NCBI RefSeq assembly: GCF_017874715.1
Contig: NZ_JAGGLR010000010.1
Coordinates: 186,001 to 250,000, forward strand
Origin: Streptomyces iranensis
GTDB lineage: Bacteria > Actinomycetota > Actinomycetes > Streptomycetales > Streptomycetaceae
DNA length: 64,000 nt
Direction of reading: 5' to 3'
Shown here: positions 18,595 through 27,230 of the stretch, one piece after another
Numbering within the stretch: the first letter of the stretch is position 1
How the letters are laid out: the number at the start of each line of letters is the position of its first letter
Notes under the pieces: generated by a model
What the model saw: the letters and a program-made list of their open reading frames with translations, nothing else
Databases searched by the model: none
Told to the model about the DNA's origin: nothing
Made by a program: the position numbers and the translations under genes

Positions 18595-19800
18595 ATGGGC
18601 GTGGAGACTCCGGGATCGCAGTCGTCGCTGCACCGGGCCAACCTCGAGCGGGTGGTCCGTGCGGTGCGGATGGCGGGCTCGCTGACCCAGGCGGAGATCG
18701 CCCGGTCCACCGGGCTGTCCGCCGCCACCGTCTCCAACATCGTGCGCGAGCTCAAGGACGGCGGGACGGTCGAGGTCACGCCCACCTCGGCAGGCGGCCG
18801 CCGGGCGCGCAGCGTCTCGCTCAGCGGTGACGCGGGCATCGTCGTGGGGGTGGATTTCGGCCATACGCATCTGCGCGTCGCCATCGGCAACCTCGCCCAT
18901 CAGGTGCTGGCCGAGGAGGCCGAGCCGCTGGATGTGGACGCCTCCTCCTCGCAGGGCCTGGACCGGGCCGAGCAGCTGGTCAGCAGGCTGATCACGGCCA
19001 GCGGGCTGAGCCAGGACAAGGTGGTCGGCGTCGGGCTCGGCGTGCCCGCGCCGATCGACGTGGAGACCGGCACGCTGGGCTCGACCGCGATCCTGCCGGG
19101 CTGGGCGGGCACCAACCCGCGCGACGACCTGGCCCAGCGGCTCGGGGTGCCGGTGCACGTGGACAACGACGCCAACCTGGGCGCGCTCGGCGAGCTGGTC
19201 TGGGGCTCCGGCCGCGGGGTCGGCGACCTCGCGTACATCAAGGTGGCCGACGGTGTCGGCGCGGGGCTGGTGATCAGCGGGAAGATCTACCGCGGCCCCG
19301 GCGGTACGGCGGGCGAGATCGGCCACATCACCCTGGACGAGTCGGGCCCGGTGTGCCGCTGCGGCAATCGCGGCTGTCTGGAGACCTTCACCGCTGCCCG
19401 CTATGTGCTGCCGCTGCTGCATTCCAGTCATGGGGCGGACCTCACCGTGGAGCGCATGGTGCAGCTCGCCCGCGAGGGCGATCCGGGCTGCCGGCGGGTG
19501 ATCGGGGACGTCGGCCGGCACATCGGCAGCGGGGTGGCCAACCTCTGCAATCTGATCAACCCGAGCCGGATGGTGCTGGGCGGCCAGCTCGCCGAGGCGG
19601 GGGAGCTGGTGCTGGGCCCGATCCGGGAGTCGGTCGCGCGGTACGCGATCCCGAGCGCGGCCCATCAGCTGTCGGTGATGCCGGGGGCGCTGGGCGGCCG
19701 GGCCGAGGTGCTGGGCGCGCTCGCGCTGGTGCTCAGCGAGATGGGCGATTCGACGCTGCTGGACGGCGCGCTCTCGGCGGGGGCTCCGGCCCTCACCTGA
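18595..19800 (+). CDS. rok7B7: ROK-family transcriptional regulator of xylose/sugar uptake
   Basis: A 401-aa regulator. The N-terminal MarR-like winged helix is LTQAEIARSTGLSAATVSNIV. The ROK sugar-kinase-like domain includes GVDFGHTHLRV, the zinc motif CRCGNRGCLE and GEIGHITL. The start at ATG 18595 (MGVETPGSQSS) has GAAGG/GGGAG upstream. The in-frame ATG at 18514 has no ribosome site and sits on a possible -10 (TAGAGT, 18504-18509). It lies between ngcEFG and xylFGH, the arrangement of S. coelicolor rok7B7, which represses xylFGH and affects carbon catabolite repression and antibiotic production. The ligand is probably a pentose or its phosphate. Confidence 0.9.
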   Translation: MGVETPGSQSSLHRANLERVVRAVRMAGSLTQAEIARSTGLSAATVSNIVRELKDGGTVEVTPTSAGGRRARSVSLSGDAGIVVGVDFGHTHLRVAIGNLAHQVLAEEAEPLDVDASSSQGLDRAEQLVSRLITASGLSQDKVVGVGLGVPAPIDVETGTLGSTAILPGWAGTNPRDDLAQRLGVPVHVDNDANLGALGELVWGSGRGVGDLAYIKVADGVGAGLVISGKIYRGPGGTAGEIGHITLDESGPVCRCGNRGCLETFTAARYVLPLLHSSHGADLTVERMVQLAREGDPGCRRVIGDVGRHIGSGVANLCNLINPSRMVLGGQLAEAGELVLGPIRESVARYAIPSAAHQLSVMPGALGGRAEVLGALALVLSEMGDSTLLDGALSAGAPALT

Positions 19801-19897
19801 CCGCCGGTCGGGGGCTGTTGGAGCCGTGGGCAAGCCTTGAGAGGCTTTGTCCGGTCACGCTCCGTCTATCCCGCCTGTCCGGCTGCGTTCACTCAGA

Positions 19898-19926
19898 TAA
19901 CGAATGGCACCGTTGCCATCTCGTTA
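19898..19926. promoter_or_regulatory. Long bulged inverted repeat upstream of xylF, candidate ROK operator
   Basis: TAACGA-ATGGCA / CCGT / TGCCAT-C-TCGTTA is a 29-bp dyad with one bulged base, 94 bp before the xylF start. It is the only clear dyad in the 219-bp gap after rok7B7. Binding by Rok7B7 is inferred from position only. Confidence 0.45.
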
Positions 19927-20019
19927 AGGATTTACTTCTTGACGCCATGCGGGCAGCCGAGTTGACTTCCAGCCACCTCGGCCGCAATGACGCGGCCTCG
20001 TCAGGGAGGTCAGCCCTAA

Positions 20020-21120
20020 ATGAACGCAACGATGCGTCGCGTCGCTCTTGCCGCTTCTGTCATGTCGATGACGGTAGCCCTCGCCGCCTGTGGCTCGGCG
20101 AAGGAAGCCGACAACGACAAGAAGGACGAGAAGAAGAAGACCGGTCCGCTCACGATCGGGCTGCTGCTGCCCGAGGACCAGACGGCCAGATACGAGAACT
20201 TCGACCGGCCATACATCACCAAGAAGCTCAAGGCGCTCTGTGCGGACTGCAACATCCTGTACGTCAACGCCAAGTCCGACCCCTCGGTTCAGCAGCAGCA
20301 GGTCGACTCGATGATCACCAAGAAGGTCGACGCGATCATCCTCGACTCGGTGGACTCCAAGTCCATCGCCAGCTCGGTCAAGAAGGCCGACGAGGACGGT
20401 ATCCCGGTCGTCGCCTACGACCGGCTGGCCGAGGGCCCGGTCTCCGCGTACACCTCGTTCGACAACGAGACGGTCGGCAAGGTCCAGGGCAAGGCGCTGC
20501 TCGAGGCGCTGGGCGACAAGGCCAAGAGCGGCAAGATCGTCATGCTCAACGGCTGGGAGGCCGACCCCAACGCCGCCATGTTCAAGAAGGGCGCGATGTC
20601 CGTCCTCAAGGGCAAGGTGGACGTCGGCAAGTCGTACGACATCGACCGCTGGCTCGCGGACAAGGCCAACGAGGCCATGACGGGCGCCATCTCCTCGCTC
20701 GGCAAGAAGAACATCGTCGGCGTCTACTCGGCCAACGACAGCATGGCCGGCGGCGCGATCACCGCGCTCAAGAGCGGCGGCTTCAACCCGCTGCCCCCGG
20801 TCACCGGCCAGGACGCCGAACTCGAGGGTGTGCGCCGGGTCGTGACCGGCGAGCAGTACATGAGCGTCTACAAGTCCTACCTGGACGAGGCCGCGGCCGC
20901 CGCGGAGATGGCCATCGCGCTCGGCCGCGGCGAGAAGGTCAACGAGTCCAACACGGTCGACAGCCCGACCACCAAGGACATCCCGGCGACCCTGATCACC
21001 CCGATCTCGCTGACCAAGAAGAACATCAAGGACACCGTCGTCAAGGACGGGAACTACACGGTCGCCCAGATCTGCACCGCCAAGTTCAAGGCGGCGTGCG
21101 CAGAGGCCGGTCTGAAGTAA
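20020..21120 (+). CDS. xylF: D-xylose ABC transporter, substrate-binding lipoprotein
   Basis: A 366-aa periplasmic-binding-protein (RbsB/XylF, Peripla_BP_4) lipoprotein. The ATG at 20020 follows AGGGAGGT with 9-nt spacing. The signal peptide ends VALAAC (C24). The sugar-binding core shows VNAKSDPSVQQQQVDSMI, VAYDRL, SANDSMAGGAITAL and VTGQDAELEGVRR, the XylF pattern. It delivers xylose to XylGH. It is separated from xylG by 161 bp containing two hairpins, which may keep the binding protein in excess over the membrane parts. Confidence 0.93.
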   Translation: MNATMRRVALAASVMSMTVALAACGSAKEADNDKKDEKKKTGPLTIGLLLPEDQTARYENFDRPYITKKLKALCADCNILYVNAKSDPSVQQQQVDSMITKKVDAIILDSVDSKSIASSVKKADEDGIPVVAYDRLAEGPVSAYTSFDNETVGKVQGKALLEALGDKAKSGKIVMLNGWEADPNAAMFKKGAMSVLKGKVDVGKSYDIDRWLADKANEAMTGAISSLGKKNIVGVYSANDSMAGGAITALKSGGFNPLPPVTGQDAELEGVRRVVTGEQYMSVYKSYLDEAAAAAEMAIALGRGEKVNESNTVDSPTTKDIPATLITPISLTKKNIKDTVVKDGNYTVAQICTAKFKAACAEAGLK

Positions 21121-21171
21121 CGCGCCGGATCTCCGGCACATAGCGGCCGGTCTCCGGCACCTGACGGAGCA

Positions 21172-21197
21172 GGGCCGTCCGTAACCGCGGACGGCCC
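21172..21197 (+). terminator. Hairpin between xylF and xylG (attenuator or processing site)
   Basis: A 10-bp stem GGGCCGTCCG / CGGACGGCCC with a TAACCG loop, 51 bp after the xylF stop. Confidence 0.6.
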
Positions 21198-21221
21198 GCC
21201 TCCCTGACTCACCCCCCATCC

Positions 21222-21245
21222 GAGGGGAGAGCGCGCTCTCCCCTC
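21222..21245 (+). promoter_or_regulatory. Perfect 24-bp palindrome between xylF and xylG
   Basis: GAGGGGAGAGC-GC-GCTCTCCCCTC, 36 bp before the xylG start. It could be a second hairpin at the RNA level or an operator at the DNA level. With the hairpin at 21172 it forms a double-dyad intercistronic region. Confidence 0.6.
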
Positions 21246-21281
21246 CGTCACACAGCAGGGACCGCCCTGCCCGGAACGGAG

Positions 21282-22070
21282 ATGGCCATCGTGCCGAACG
21301 GACCCGTGTTGGCGTTGCGCGGGATCTCCAAGCGGTTCGGCGCCGTCCAGGCGCTCACCGACATCCATCTGGAGGTCCACGCCGGTGAAGTCGTCGCCCT
21401 GGTGGGCGACAACGGCGCCGGCAAGTCGACCCTCGTCAAGAGCATTGCCGGAGTCGGCCCCGCCGACGAAGGCGTCGTCGAGTGGCAGGGCAAGCCCGTC
21501 CAGGTCAGCCGGCCGCACGACGCCCAGGAGCTGGGCATCGCGACCGTCTACCAGGACCTCGCCCTCTGCGACAACATCGACGTCGTCGGCAATCTCTTCC
21601 TCGGCCGCGAGATCCTGCGCGCCGGGGTGCTCGACGAGGTCGAAATGGAGCGGCGCTCCCGTGAGTTGCTCCAGACCCTGTCGATCCGCATCCCCAGTGT
21701 GCGGATCCCGATCGCCTCGCTCTCGGGCGGCCAGCGGCAGACCGTCGCCATCGCCCGTTCGATGCTCGGCGAGCCCAAGCTGGTGATCCTGGACGAGCCG
21801 ACCGCCGCCCTCGGCGTCGAGCAGACCGCGCAGGTCCTGGACCTGGTCGAGCGGCTGCGCGACCGCGGCCTCGCCGTCATCCTCATCAGCCACAACATGG
21901 CCGACGTGAAGGCCGTCGCGGACCGGGTCGCGGTGCTGCGACTGGGCCGCAACAACGGCATCTTCGATGTGAAGACCACCTCTCAGGAAGAGATCATTTC
22001 CGCCATCACCGGCGCCACGGACAACGCCGTGACCCGCCGCAAGGCGCGTAGCGGGGAGGTCGCGAAGTGA
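21282..22070 (+). CDS. xylG: D-xylose ABC transporter, ATP-binding protein (single-domain)
   Basis: A 262-aa ATPase: Walker A GDNGAGKST, signature LSGGQ, Walker B LVILDEPTAA, H-loop ISHN. It has only one nucleotide-binding domain, whereas E. coli XylG/RbsA fuse two, so it must act as a homodimer with XylH. The start is either ATG 21282 (GGAG abuts it) or GTG 21291 (GGAG 9 nt upstream, better spaced). The stop overlaps the xylH start by 4 bp (GTGA), which implies translational coupling. Confidence 0.93.
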   Translation: MAIVPNGPVLALRGISKRFGAVQALTDIHLEVHAGEVVALVGDNGAGKSTLVKSIAGVGPADEGVVEWQGKPVQVSRPHDAQELGIATVYQDLALCDNIDVVGNLFLGREILRAGVLDEVEMERRSRELLQTLSIRIPSVRIPIASLSGGQRQTVAIARSMLGEPKLVILDEPTAALGVEQTAQVLDLVERLRDRGLAVILISHNMADVKAVADRVAVLRLGRNNGIFDVKTTSQEEIISAITGATDNAVTRRKARSGEVAK

Positions 22071-23383
22071 CCACGAACGTCGACAAGACCAACGGCGGCC
22101 CGTCGAACGGCGCCAACAAGGCGAGCGGCCCGGCCGACGCCAACCCCGTCGCCAAGGACGCGGTCACCGTCGTCGACCCCCGGCTGCTGGTCCGTCAGGA
22201 GGGCTTCAAGGGCTATCTGACGGAGTTCGGCCGCAAGATGCGCAGCGGTGATCTGGGTGTGGTCCCGGTCATCGTCGGTATCGCCATCATCTGGGCGGTC
22301 TTCCAGGCGAAGGACGGTGCGTTCCTCTCGCCCAAGAACCTCTCCGACCTCTCGATCCTGCTCGGCGGCACCGGCATGATCTCGGTCGGGATCGTCTTCG
22401 TGCTGCTGCTCGGTGAGATCGACCTGTCCGTCGGCTCGGTCAGCGGTCTGGCCGCGGCGACCCTGGCGGTGCTCAACGTCAACCACGGGGTGCCCGAGGG
22501 GATCGCGGTGATCGCGGCACTCGCCAGCGGCGCGCTCCTCGGCGCGGTGCACGGCTTCTTCTTCGCCAAGATCGGCGTACCGGCCTTCGTGGTGACCCTG
22601 GCCGGTCTGCTGGCCTGGAACGGTCTGATGCTCCAGGTGCTCGGCACCACCGGCACCATCAGCATCGCGGACGACAGCTTCGTGCGCGATCTCACCGCGC
22701 ACTACTTCAGCCAGCTGATCGCCGCGTACGGGGCGGCCACGGTGGCGACGGCGGGCTTCTTCCTCGCCCAGTTCCTGGACAGCAGGCGCCGTAAGGCGGT
22801 CGGCGTACCCTCGCGGCCGCTGAGCGAGATCCTGGTCCGTACGGGCGTGCTCGCGGTGATCGTCTTCGCCGCGGCCTGGCGGCTCAACCAGTACAAGGGT
22901 CTGCCCCTCGCCCTGGTGATCTTCGTGGCGGTCCTGGTGATCCTGGACTTCGTGGTGCGCCGCACCTCCTACGGGCGCAAGGTGATCGCCCTGGGCGGCA
23001 GCGTCGAGGCCGCCCGCCGCGCGGGCATCAACGTCGTCGCCATCCGGATCTCGGTCTACTCGCTGGCCGGGCTGATGGCCGCGTGCGGCGGCATCATGAT
23101 CGCCTCCCGGATCGGCTCCGCCAGCCAGCAGGCCGGTACCGGCAACCTGCTGATGGAGGCCATCGCGGCCGCCGTCATCGGTGGCACCAGCCTCTTCGGC
23201 GGCCGGGGCTCGGTCTGGTCGGCGCTGCTCGGCATGCTGGTCATCGGCTCGATCTCGTCCGGGATGAACCTGCTGGGCGTCGCGAACTCCGTCCAGTACA
23301 TGATCACCGGTGGGGTGCTGCTGGCCGCCGTCGTCATCGACTCGGTGTCGCGCAGGACACAGCGGTCCGCGGGTCGCGGCTGA
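22067..23383 (+). CDS. xylH: D-xylose ABC transporter permease
   Basis: A 438-aa BPD_transp_2-type permease starting at GTG 22067, overlapping xylG. A ~60-residue hydrophilic Asn/Lys-rich N-terminus precedes about ten membrane helices. Typical family signatures are LLLGEIDLSVGSVSGLAA, GVPAFVVTLAG, GGSVEAARRAGIN and IGGTSLFGGRGS. It ends the xylFGH operon and is followed 24 bp later by a strong terminator. Confidence 0.94.
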   Translation: MTTNVDKTNGGPSNGANKASGPADANPVAKDAVTVVDPRLLVRQEGFKGYLTEFGRKMRSGDLGVVPVIVGIAIIWAVFQAKDGAFLSPKNLSDLSILLGGTGMISVGIVFVLLLGEIDLSVGSVSGLAAATLAVLNVNHGVPEGIAVIAALASGALLGAVHGFFFAKIGVPAFVVTLAGLLAWNGLMLQVLGTTGTISIADDSFVRDLTAHYFSQLIAAYGAATVATAGFFLAQFLDSRRRKAVGVPSRPLSEILVRTGVLAVIVFAAAWRLNQYKGLPLALVIFVAVLVILDFVVRRTSYGRKVIALGGSVEAARRAGINVVAIRISVYSLAGLMAACGGIMIASRIGSASQQAGTGNLLMEAIAAAVIGGTSLFGGRGSVWSALLGMLVIGSISSGMNLLGVANSVQYMITGGVLLAAVVIDSVSRRTQRSAGRG

Positions 23384-23407
23384 CCCCGGACGCCTCATCC
23401 GCTCACC

Positions 23408-23446
23408 CGGCTGCCCGGTGCCTTCACGGAAGGCACCGGGCAGCCG
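23408..23446 (+). terminator. Terminator after xylFGH
   Basis: A perfect 18-bp stem (CGGCTGCCCGGTGCCTTC and complement) with a 3-nt ACG loop. No T-tract. Confidence 0.88.
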
Positions 23447-23563
23447 TCCGAAGGGAACGCGCGTGACGGAGGTCGCATGGGGGGAGGTCGGCGCCGGAGG
23501 GCGGAACATTAGACTCGGGCGGACGGCAAGCTCCATGGAGACGCTCGAAGCAAGGAGGCACGG

Positions 23564-25528
23564 GTGCTGCTGACCCGCATCACGGGACCGCGCGATCTGG
23601 ACCGGCTCACTCCGGAGGAGCTGGACCAGCTGGCCGCGGAGATCCGCTCCTTCCTCGTCGACGCCGTCTCCAAGACCGGTGGCCATCTCGGCCCCAATCT
23701 CGGCGTGGTGGAGCTGACCATCGCCCTGCACCGGGTCTTCGACTCGCCCCGGGACAAGGTGCTGCTGGACACCGGCCACCAGTCCTACGTGCACAAGCTG
23801 CTCACCGGCCGCCAGGACTTCTCCAAGCTCAAGAGCAAGGGCGGTTTGTCCGGTTATCCCTCGCGCGCCGAGTCCGAGCACGACGTCATCGAGAACAGCC
23901 ACGCCTCGACCGTCCTCGGCTGGGCCGAGGGTCTCGCCAAGGCCAATGAGCTGCTGGGCAAGCAGGACCATGTGGTCGCCGTGATCGGCGACGGGGCGCT
24001 GACCGGCGGTATGGCCTGGGAGGCGCTCAACAACATCGCCGCCGCCAAGGACCGCCCGCTGGTCATCGTCGTCAACGACAACGAGCGCTCCTACGGCCCG
24101 ACCATCGGCGGCCTGGCCAACCACCTCGCCACCCTGCGCACCACCGACGGCTATGAGCGCTTCCTGGCCCGCGGCAAGGATCTGCTGGAGCGCACTCCGG
24201 TCGTCGGCAGGCCGCTGTACGAGACGCTGCACGGGGCCAAGAAGGGGCTGAAGGACTTCATCACCCCGCAGGGCATGTTCGAGGATCTGGGGCTGAAGTA
24301 CGTCGGCCCGATCGACGGCCATGACATCGAGGCGCTGGAGTCGGCGCTGCAGCGGGCGAAGCGTTTCGGCGGCCCGGTCATCGTGCACTGCCTCACCGAG
24401 AAGGGCCGCGGCTACCAGCCCGCCCTCCAGGACGAGGCGGACCGCTTCCACGCCGTCGGCAAGATCCACCCGGACACCGGGCTGCCGATCTCGGCCTCCG
24501 GCGCCGACTGGACCTCGGTCTTCGGCGAGGAGATGGTCAAGCTCGGCGAGGAGCGCGAGGACATCGTCGCGATCACCGCGGCCATGCTGCACCCGGTGGG
24601 GCTCACCGAGTTCGCCAAGCGCTTCCCGGACCGGGTCTACGACGTGGGCATCGCCGAGCAGCACGCGGCCGTCTCGGCGGCGGGCCTGGCCACCGGCGGC
24701 GTCCACCCGGTCTTCGCGGTCTACGCCACCTTCCTCAACCGCGCCTTCGACCAGGTCCTGATGGATGTGGCGCTGCACAAGTGCGGGGTCACCTTCGTCC
24801 TGGATCGCGCCGGTATCACCGGCACCGACGGGGCCTCGCACAACGGCATGTGGGACATGTCGCTCCTCCAGATGGTCCCCGGTCTGCGGATCGCCGCCCC
24901 GCGCGACGCCGACCAGGTCCGCGCCCAGCTGCGCGAGGCCGTGGCGGTGGAGGACGCGCCGACCGTGGTGCGCTACTCCAAGGGCGCGGTGGGCCCGGCG
25001 GTCGCGGCCGTCGGCCGGATCGGCGGCATGGACGTACTGCGGGAGCCCGCCGAGTCCGCGGGGGACGCCCCCGACGTACTGCTGGTCTCGGTCGGCGCGC
25101 TCGCCCCGATGTGCCTGGAGATCGCCGACCTCCTGGACAAGCAGGGCATTTCGACCACCGTGGTCGACCCCCGCTGGGTCAAGCCGGTGGACGAGGAGCT
25201 GCCCGTCCTCGCCGACCTCCACCGCGTCGTGGTCGTCGTCGAGGACAACAGCCGGGTCGGCGGTGTCGGCGCGGCCGTCGCCCAGGCGCTGCGCGACGGC
25301 GGCTTCGACATGCCGGTGCGCAACTTCGGCATCCCGCCGCGCTTCCTCGACCATGCCTCCCGTAAGGAGATCATGGCGGAGATCGGGCTGACCGCACCGG
25401 ACATCGCCCGGCAGGTCACCGGGCTGGTCTCCAGGATCGGCGGCCGCTACGGGGACGAGTCCGCGGACGCGGGCTCCCAGGGCGCCGATGTGACCCGGCC
25501 GACGACGGCCGAGCCGGTGCGCGACTGA
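23564..25528 (+). CDS. dxs: 1-deoxy-D-xylulose-5-phosphate synthase
   Basis: A 654-aa thiamine-diphosphate enzyme that condenses pyruvate and glyceraldehyde-3-phosphate, the entry step of the MEP isoprenoid pathway. The GTG at 23564 follows AAGGAGG. The TPP/Mg motif is GDG-ALTGGMAWEALNN (residues 142-). DTGHQSYVHK, the transketolase pyrimidine domain (GIAEQHAAVSAAG) and the C-terminal transketolase domain are all present. It is monocistronic. TAGACT at 23510-23515 is a plausible -10. A terminator lies at 25547-25585. Streptomyces often carry a second dxs, so this may not be the only copy. Confidence 0.98.
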   Translation: MLLTRITGPRDLDRLTPEELDQLAAEIRSFLVDAVSKTGGHLGPNLGVVELTIALHRVFDSPRDKVLLDTGHQSYVHKLLTGRQDFSKLKSKGGLSGYPSRAESEHDVIENSHASTVLGWAEGLAKANELLGKQDHVVAVIGDGALTGGMAWEALNNIAAAKDRPLVIVVNDNERSYGPTIGGLANHLATLRTTDGYERFLARGKDLLERTPVVGRPLYETLHGAKKGLKDFITPQGMFEDLGLKYVGPIDGHDIEALESALQRAKRFGGPVIVHCLTEKGRGYQPALQDEADRFHAVGKIHPDTGLPISASGADWTSVFGEEMVKLGEEREDIVAITAAMLHPVGLTEFAKRFPDRVYDVGIAEQHAAVSAAGLATGGVHPVFAVYATFLNRAFDQVLMDVALHKCGVTFVLDRAGITGTDGASHNGMWDMSLLQMVPGLRIAAPRDADQVRAQLREAVAVEDAPTVVRYSKGAVGPAVAAVGRIGGMDVLREPAESAGDAPDVLLVSVGALAPMCLEIADLLDKQGISTTVVDPRWVKPVDEELPVLADLHRVVVVVEDNSRVGGVGAAVAQALRDGGFDMPVRNFGIPPRFLDHASRKEIMAEIGLTAPDIARQVTGLVSRIGGRYGDESADAGSQGADVTRPTTAEPVRD

Positions 25529-25546
25529 GCCACCGCCCCTTTCCGC

Positions 25547-25585
25547 CTGGGCCGGCCGGAGCGCTTCCTGCTCCGACCGGCCCAG
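25547..25585 (+). terminator. Terminator after dxs
   Basis: A 16-bp stem with one mismatch (CTGGGCCGGCCGGAGC / GCTCCGACCGGCCCAG), 7-nt loop, 18 bp past the dxs stop. Confidence 0.85.
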
Positions 25586-25703
25586 CGTGTGTCGCACCGC
25601 CCGCCCCCATCGGGTGAATCGGGGACGGCCCCGAGCGTGCATACCTCGCCGCCGATCGGTAACCAGAAGCATGAACCGCACGGCAGGCGTGGAGGTGGCA
25701 CCG

Positions 25704-27230
25704 GTGAACGTATCGGAACCAGGCGGAGGCACCGGAGGCAGAGTCCGGCCGCGCTACCTGCGGACGAAGAGCATCGAGCAGTCCATCCAGGACACCGAGG
25801 AGCCCGACCACGCCCTCACCCGGTCCCTGTCCGTCCTGGACCTCACGGTCTTCGGCGTCGGCGTCATCATCGGCACCGGCATCTTCGTGCTCACCGGCTC
25901 GGTCGCCAAGGAGCAGGCGGGGCCCGCCACCGCGCTGTCCTTCGTGGCCGCCGGTATCGCCTGCGCCCTGGCCGCGCTGTGCTACGCCGAGTTCGCCTCG
26001 ACGGTTCCGGTCGCGGGATCCGCGTACACCTTCTCGTACGCCTCGCTCGGCGAACTGCCCGCCTGGATCATCGGCTGGGACCTGGTGCTGGAGTTCGCGC
26101 TGGCCTGCGCCGTGGTCTCGGTGGGCTGGTCGGGGTACATCCGCTCGCTGCTGGACAACGCCGGATGGCATCTGCCCGACGCCCTGTCCGGGCCCGAGGC
26201 CGCACACGGCTTCTCCTTCGACCTGCTGGCCTTCCTGCTCGTCCTGGCGATCACCGCGATCCTCGTCTTCGGCATGAAGCTGTCCGCGCGGGTCACCTCC
26301 GCGGTGGTCGCGATCAAGGTGGTCGTGGTGCTGCTCGTCATCATCGCGGGCGCCTTCTTCATCCACCCGGAGAACTACCACCCGTTCGTCCCCGAGGCCC
26401 AGGGCTCGGTCTCCGGCTCGGGGCTGAAGGCGCCGCTGATCCAGCTGATGTTCGGTTACGAACCGACGACCTTCGGCGTCCAGGGCATCTTCACCGGCGC
26501 CGCCGTGGTCTTCTTCGCCTTCATCGGCTTCGACATCGTGGCGACCGCGGCGGAGGAGACCCGGAATCCGCAGCGGGACATGCCCCGCGGCATCCTGGGC
26601 TCGCTGCTCATCTGCACGGTGCTGTACGTCGCGGTGTCCATCGTGGTCACCGGCATGCAGAAGTACACCAAGCTGTCGGTGGACGCGCCGCTCGCCGACG
26701 CCTTCAAGTCGACCGGCCATCCGTTCTACGCGGGCCTCATCAGCTTCGGCGCCGCCGTCGGACTCACCACCGTGTCCATGATCCTGCTGCTCGGCCAGAG
26801 CCGGGTGTTCTTCGCGATGAGCCGCGACGGGCTGCTGCCCAGGGTCTTCTCCCGGGTGCATCCGCGCTTCGGCACCCCGTACCGCTCGACGATCGTGCTG
26901 GGCGTGGTCATCGCCGTGGTCGCCGGGTTCACCTCCATCTCCGAGCTGGCGGCCCTGGTCAACATCGGCACGCTCTTCGCCTTCGTCGTGGTCGCGCTGG
27001 GCGTCATCATCCTCCGCCGCACCCGCCCCGATCTGCCCCGCGCCTTCCGCACGCCCTGGGTCCCGGTGCTGCCGATCCTCTCGGTGGCCGCGTCGCTGTG
27101 GCTGATGCTCAATCTGCCCGCCGAGACCTGGGTGCGGTTCGGGGTGTGGATGGTCATCGGCCTCCTCGTCTACTTCCTCTACGGGCGCCGCCACAGCCGG
27201 GTGAGCGAGGCGGGAACGCGTACGGGGTAG
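25704..27230 (+). CDS. Amino-acid permease, cationic amino acid transporter (CAT) type of the APC superfamily
   Basis: A 508-aa integral membrane carrier. The GTG at 25704 is preferred because GGAGG at 25691-25695 is well placed; the in-frame ATG at 25671 has only a weak AGAAG. Twelve or more helices follow a hydrophilic head (RTKSIEQSIQDTEEPDHALTR, split here as in CAT/YfnA proteins). The substrate-site helix is FGVGVIIGTGIFVLTG. FIGFDIVATAAEETRNPQRD is the family signature. It is likely an H+-coupled importer of a cationic or neutral amino acid. No regulator is adjacent. Confidence 0.92.
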   Translation: MNVSEPGGGTGGRVRPRYLRTKSIEQSIQDTEEPDHALTRSLSVLDLTVFGVGVIIGTGIFVLTGSVAKEQAGPATALSFVAAGIACALAALCYAEFASTVPVAGSAYTFSYASLGELPAWIIGWDLVLEFALACAVVSVGWSGYIRSLLDNAGWHLPDALSGPEAAHGFSFDLLAFLLVLAITAILVFGMKLSARVTSAVVAIKVVVVLLVIIAGAFFIHPENYHPFVPEAQGSVSGSGLKAPLIQLMFGYEPTTFGVQGIFTGAAVVFFAFIGFDIVATAAEETRNPQRDMPRGILGSLLICTVLYVAVSIVVTGMQKYTKLSVDAPLADAFKSTGHPFYAGLISFGAAVGLTTVSMILLLGQSRVFFAMSRDGLLPRVFSRVHPRFGTPYRSTIVLGVVIAVVAGFTSISELAALVNIGTLFAFVVVALGVIILRRTRPDLPRAFRTPWVPVLPILSVAASLWLMLNLPAETWVRFGVWMVIGLLVYFLYGRRHSRVSEAGTRTG

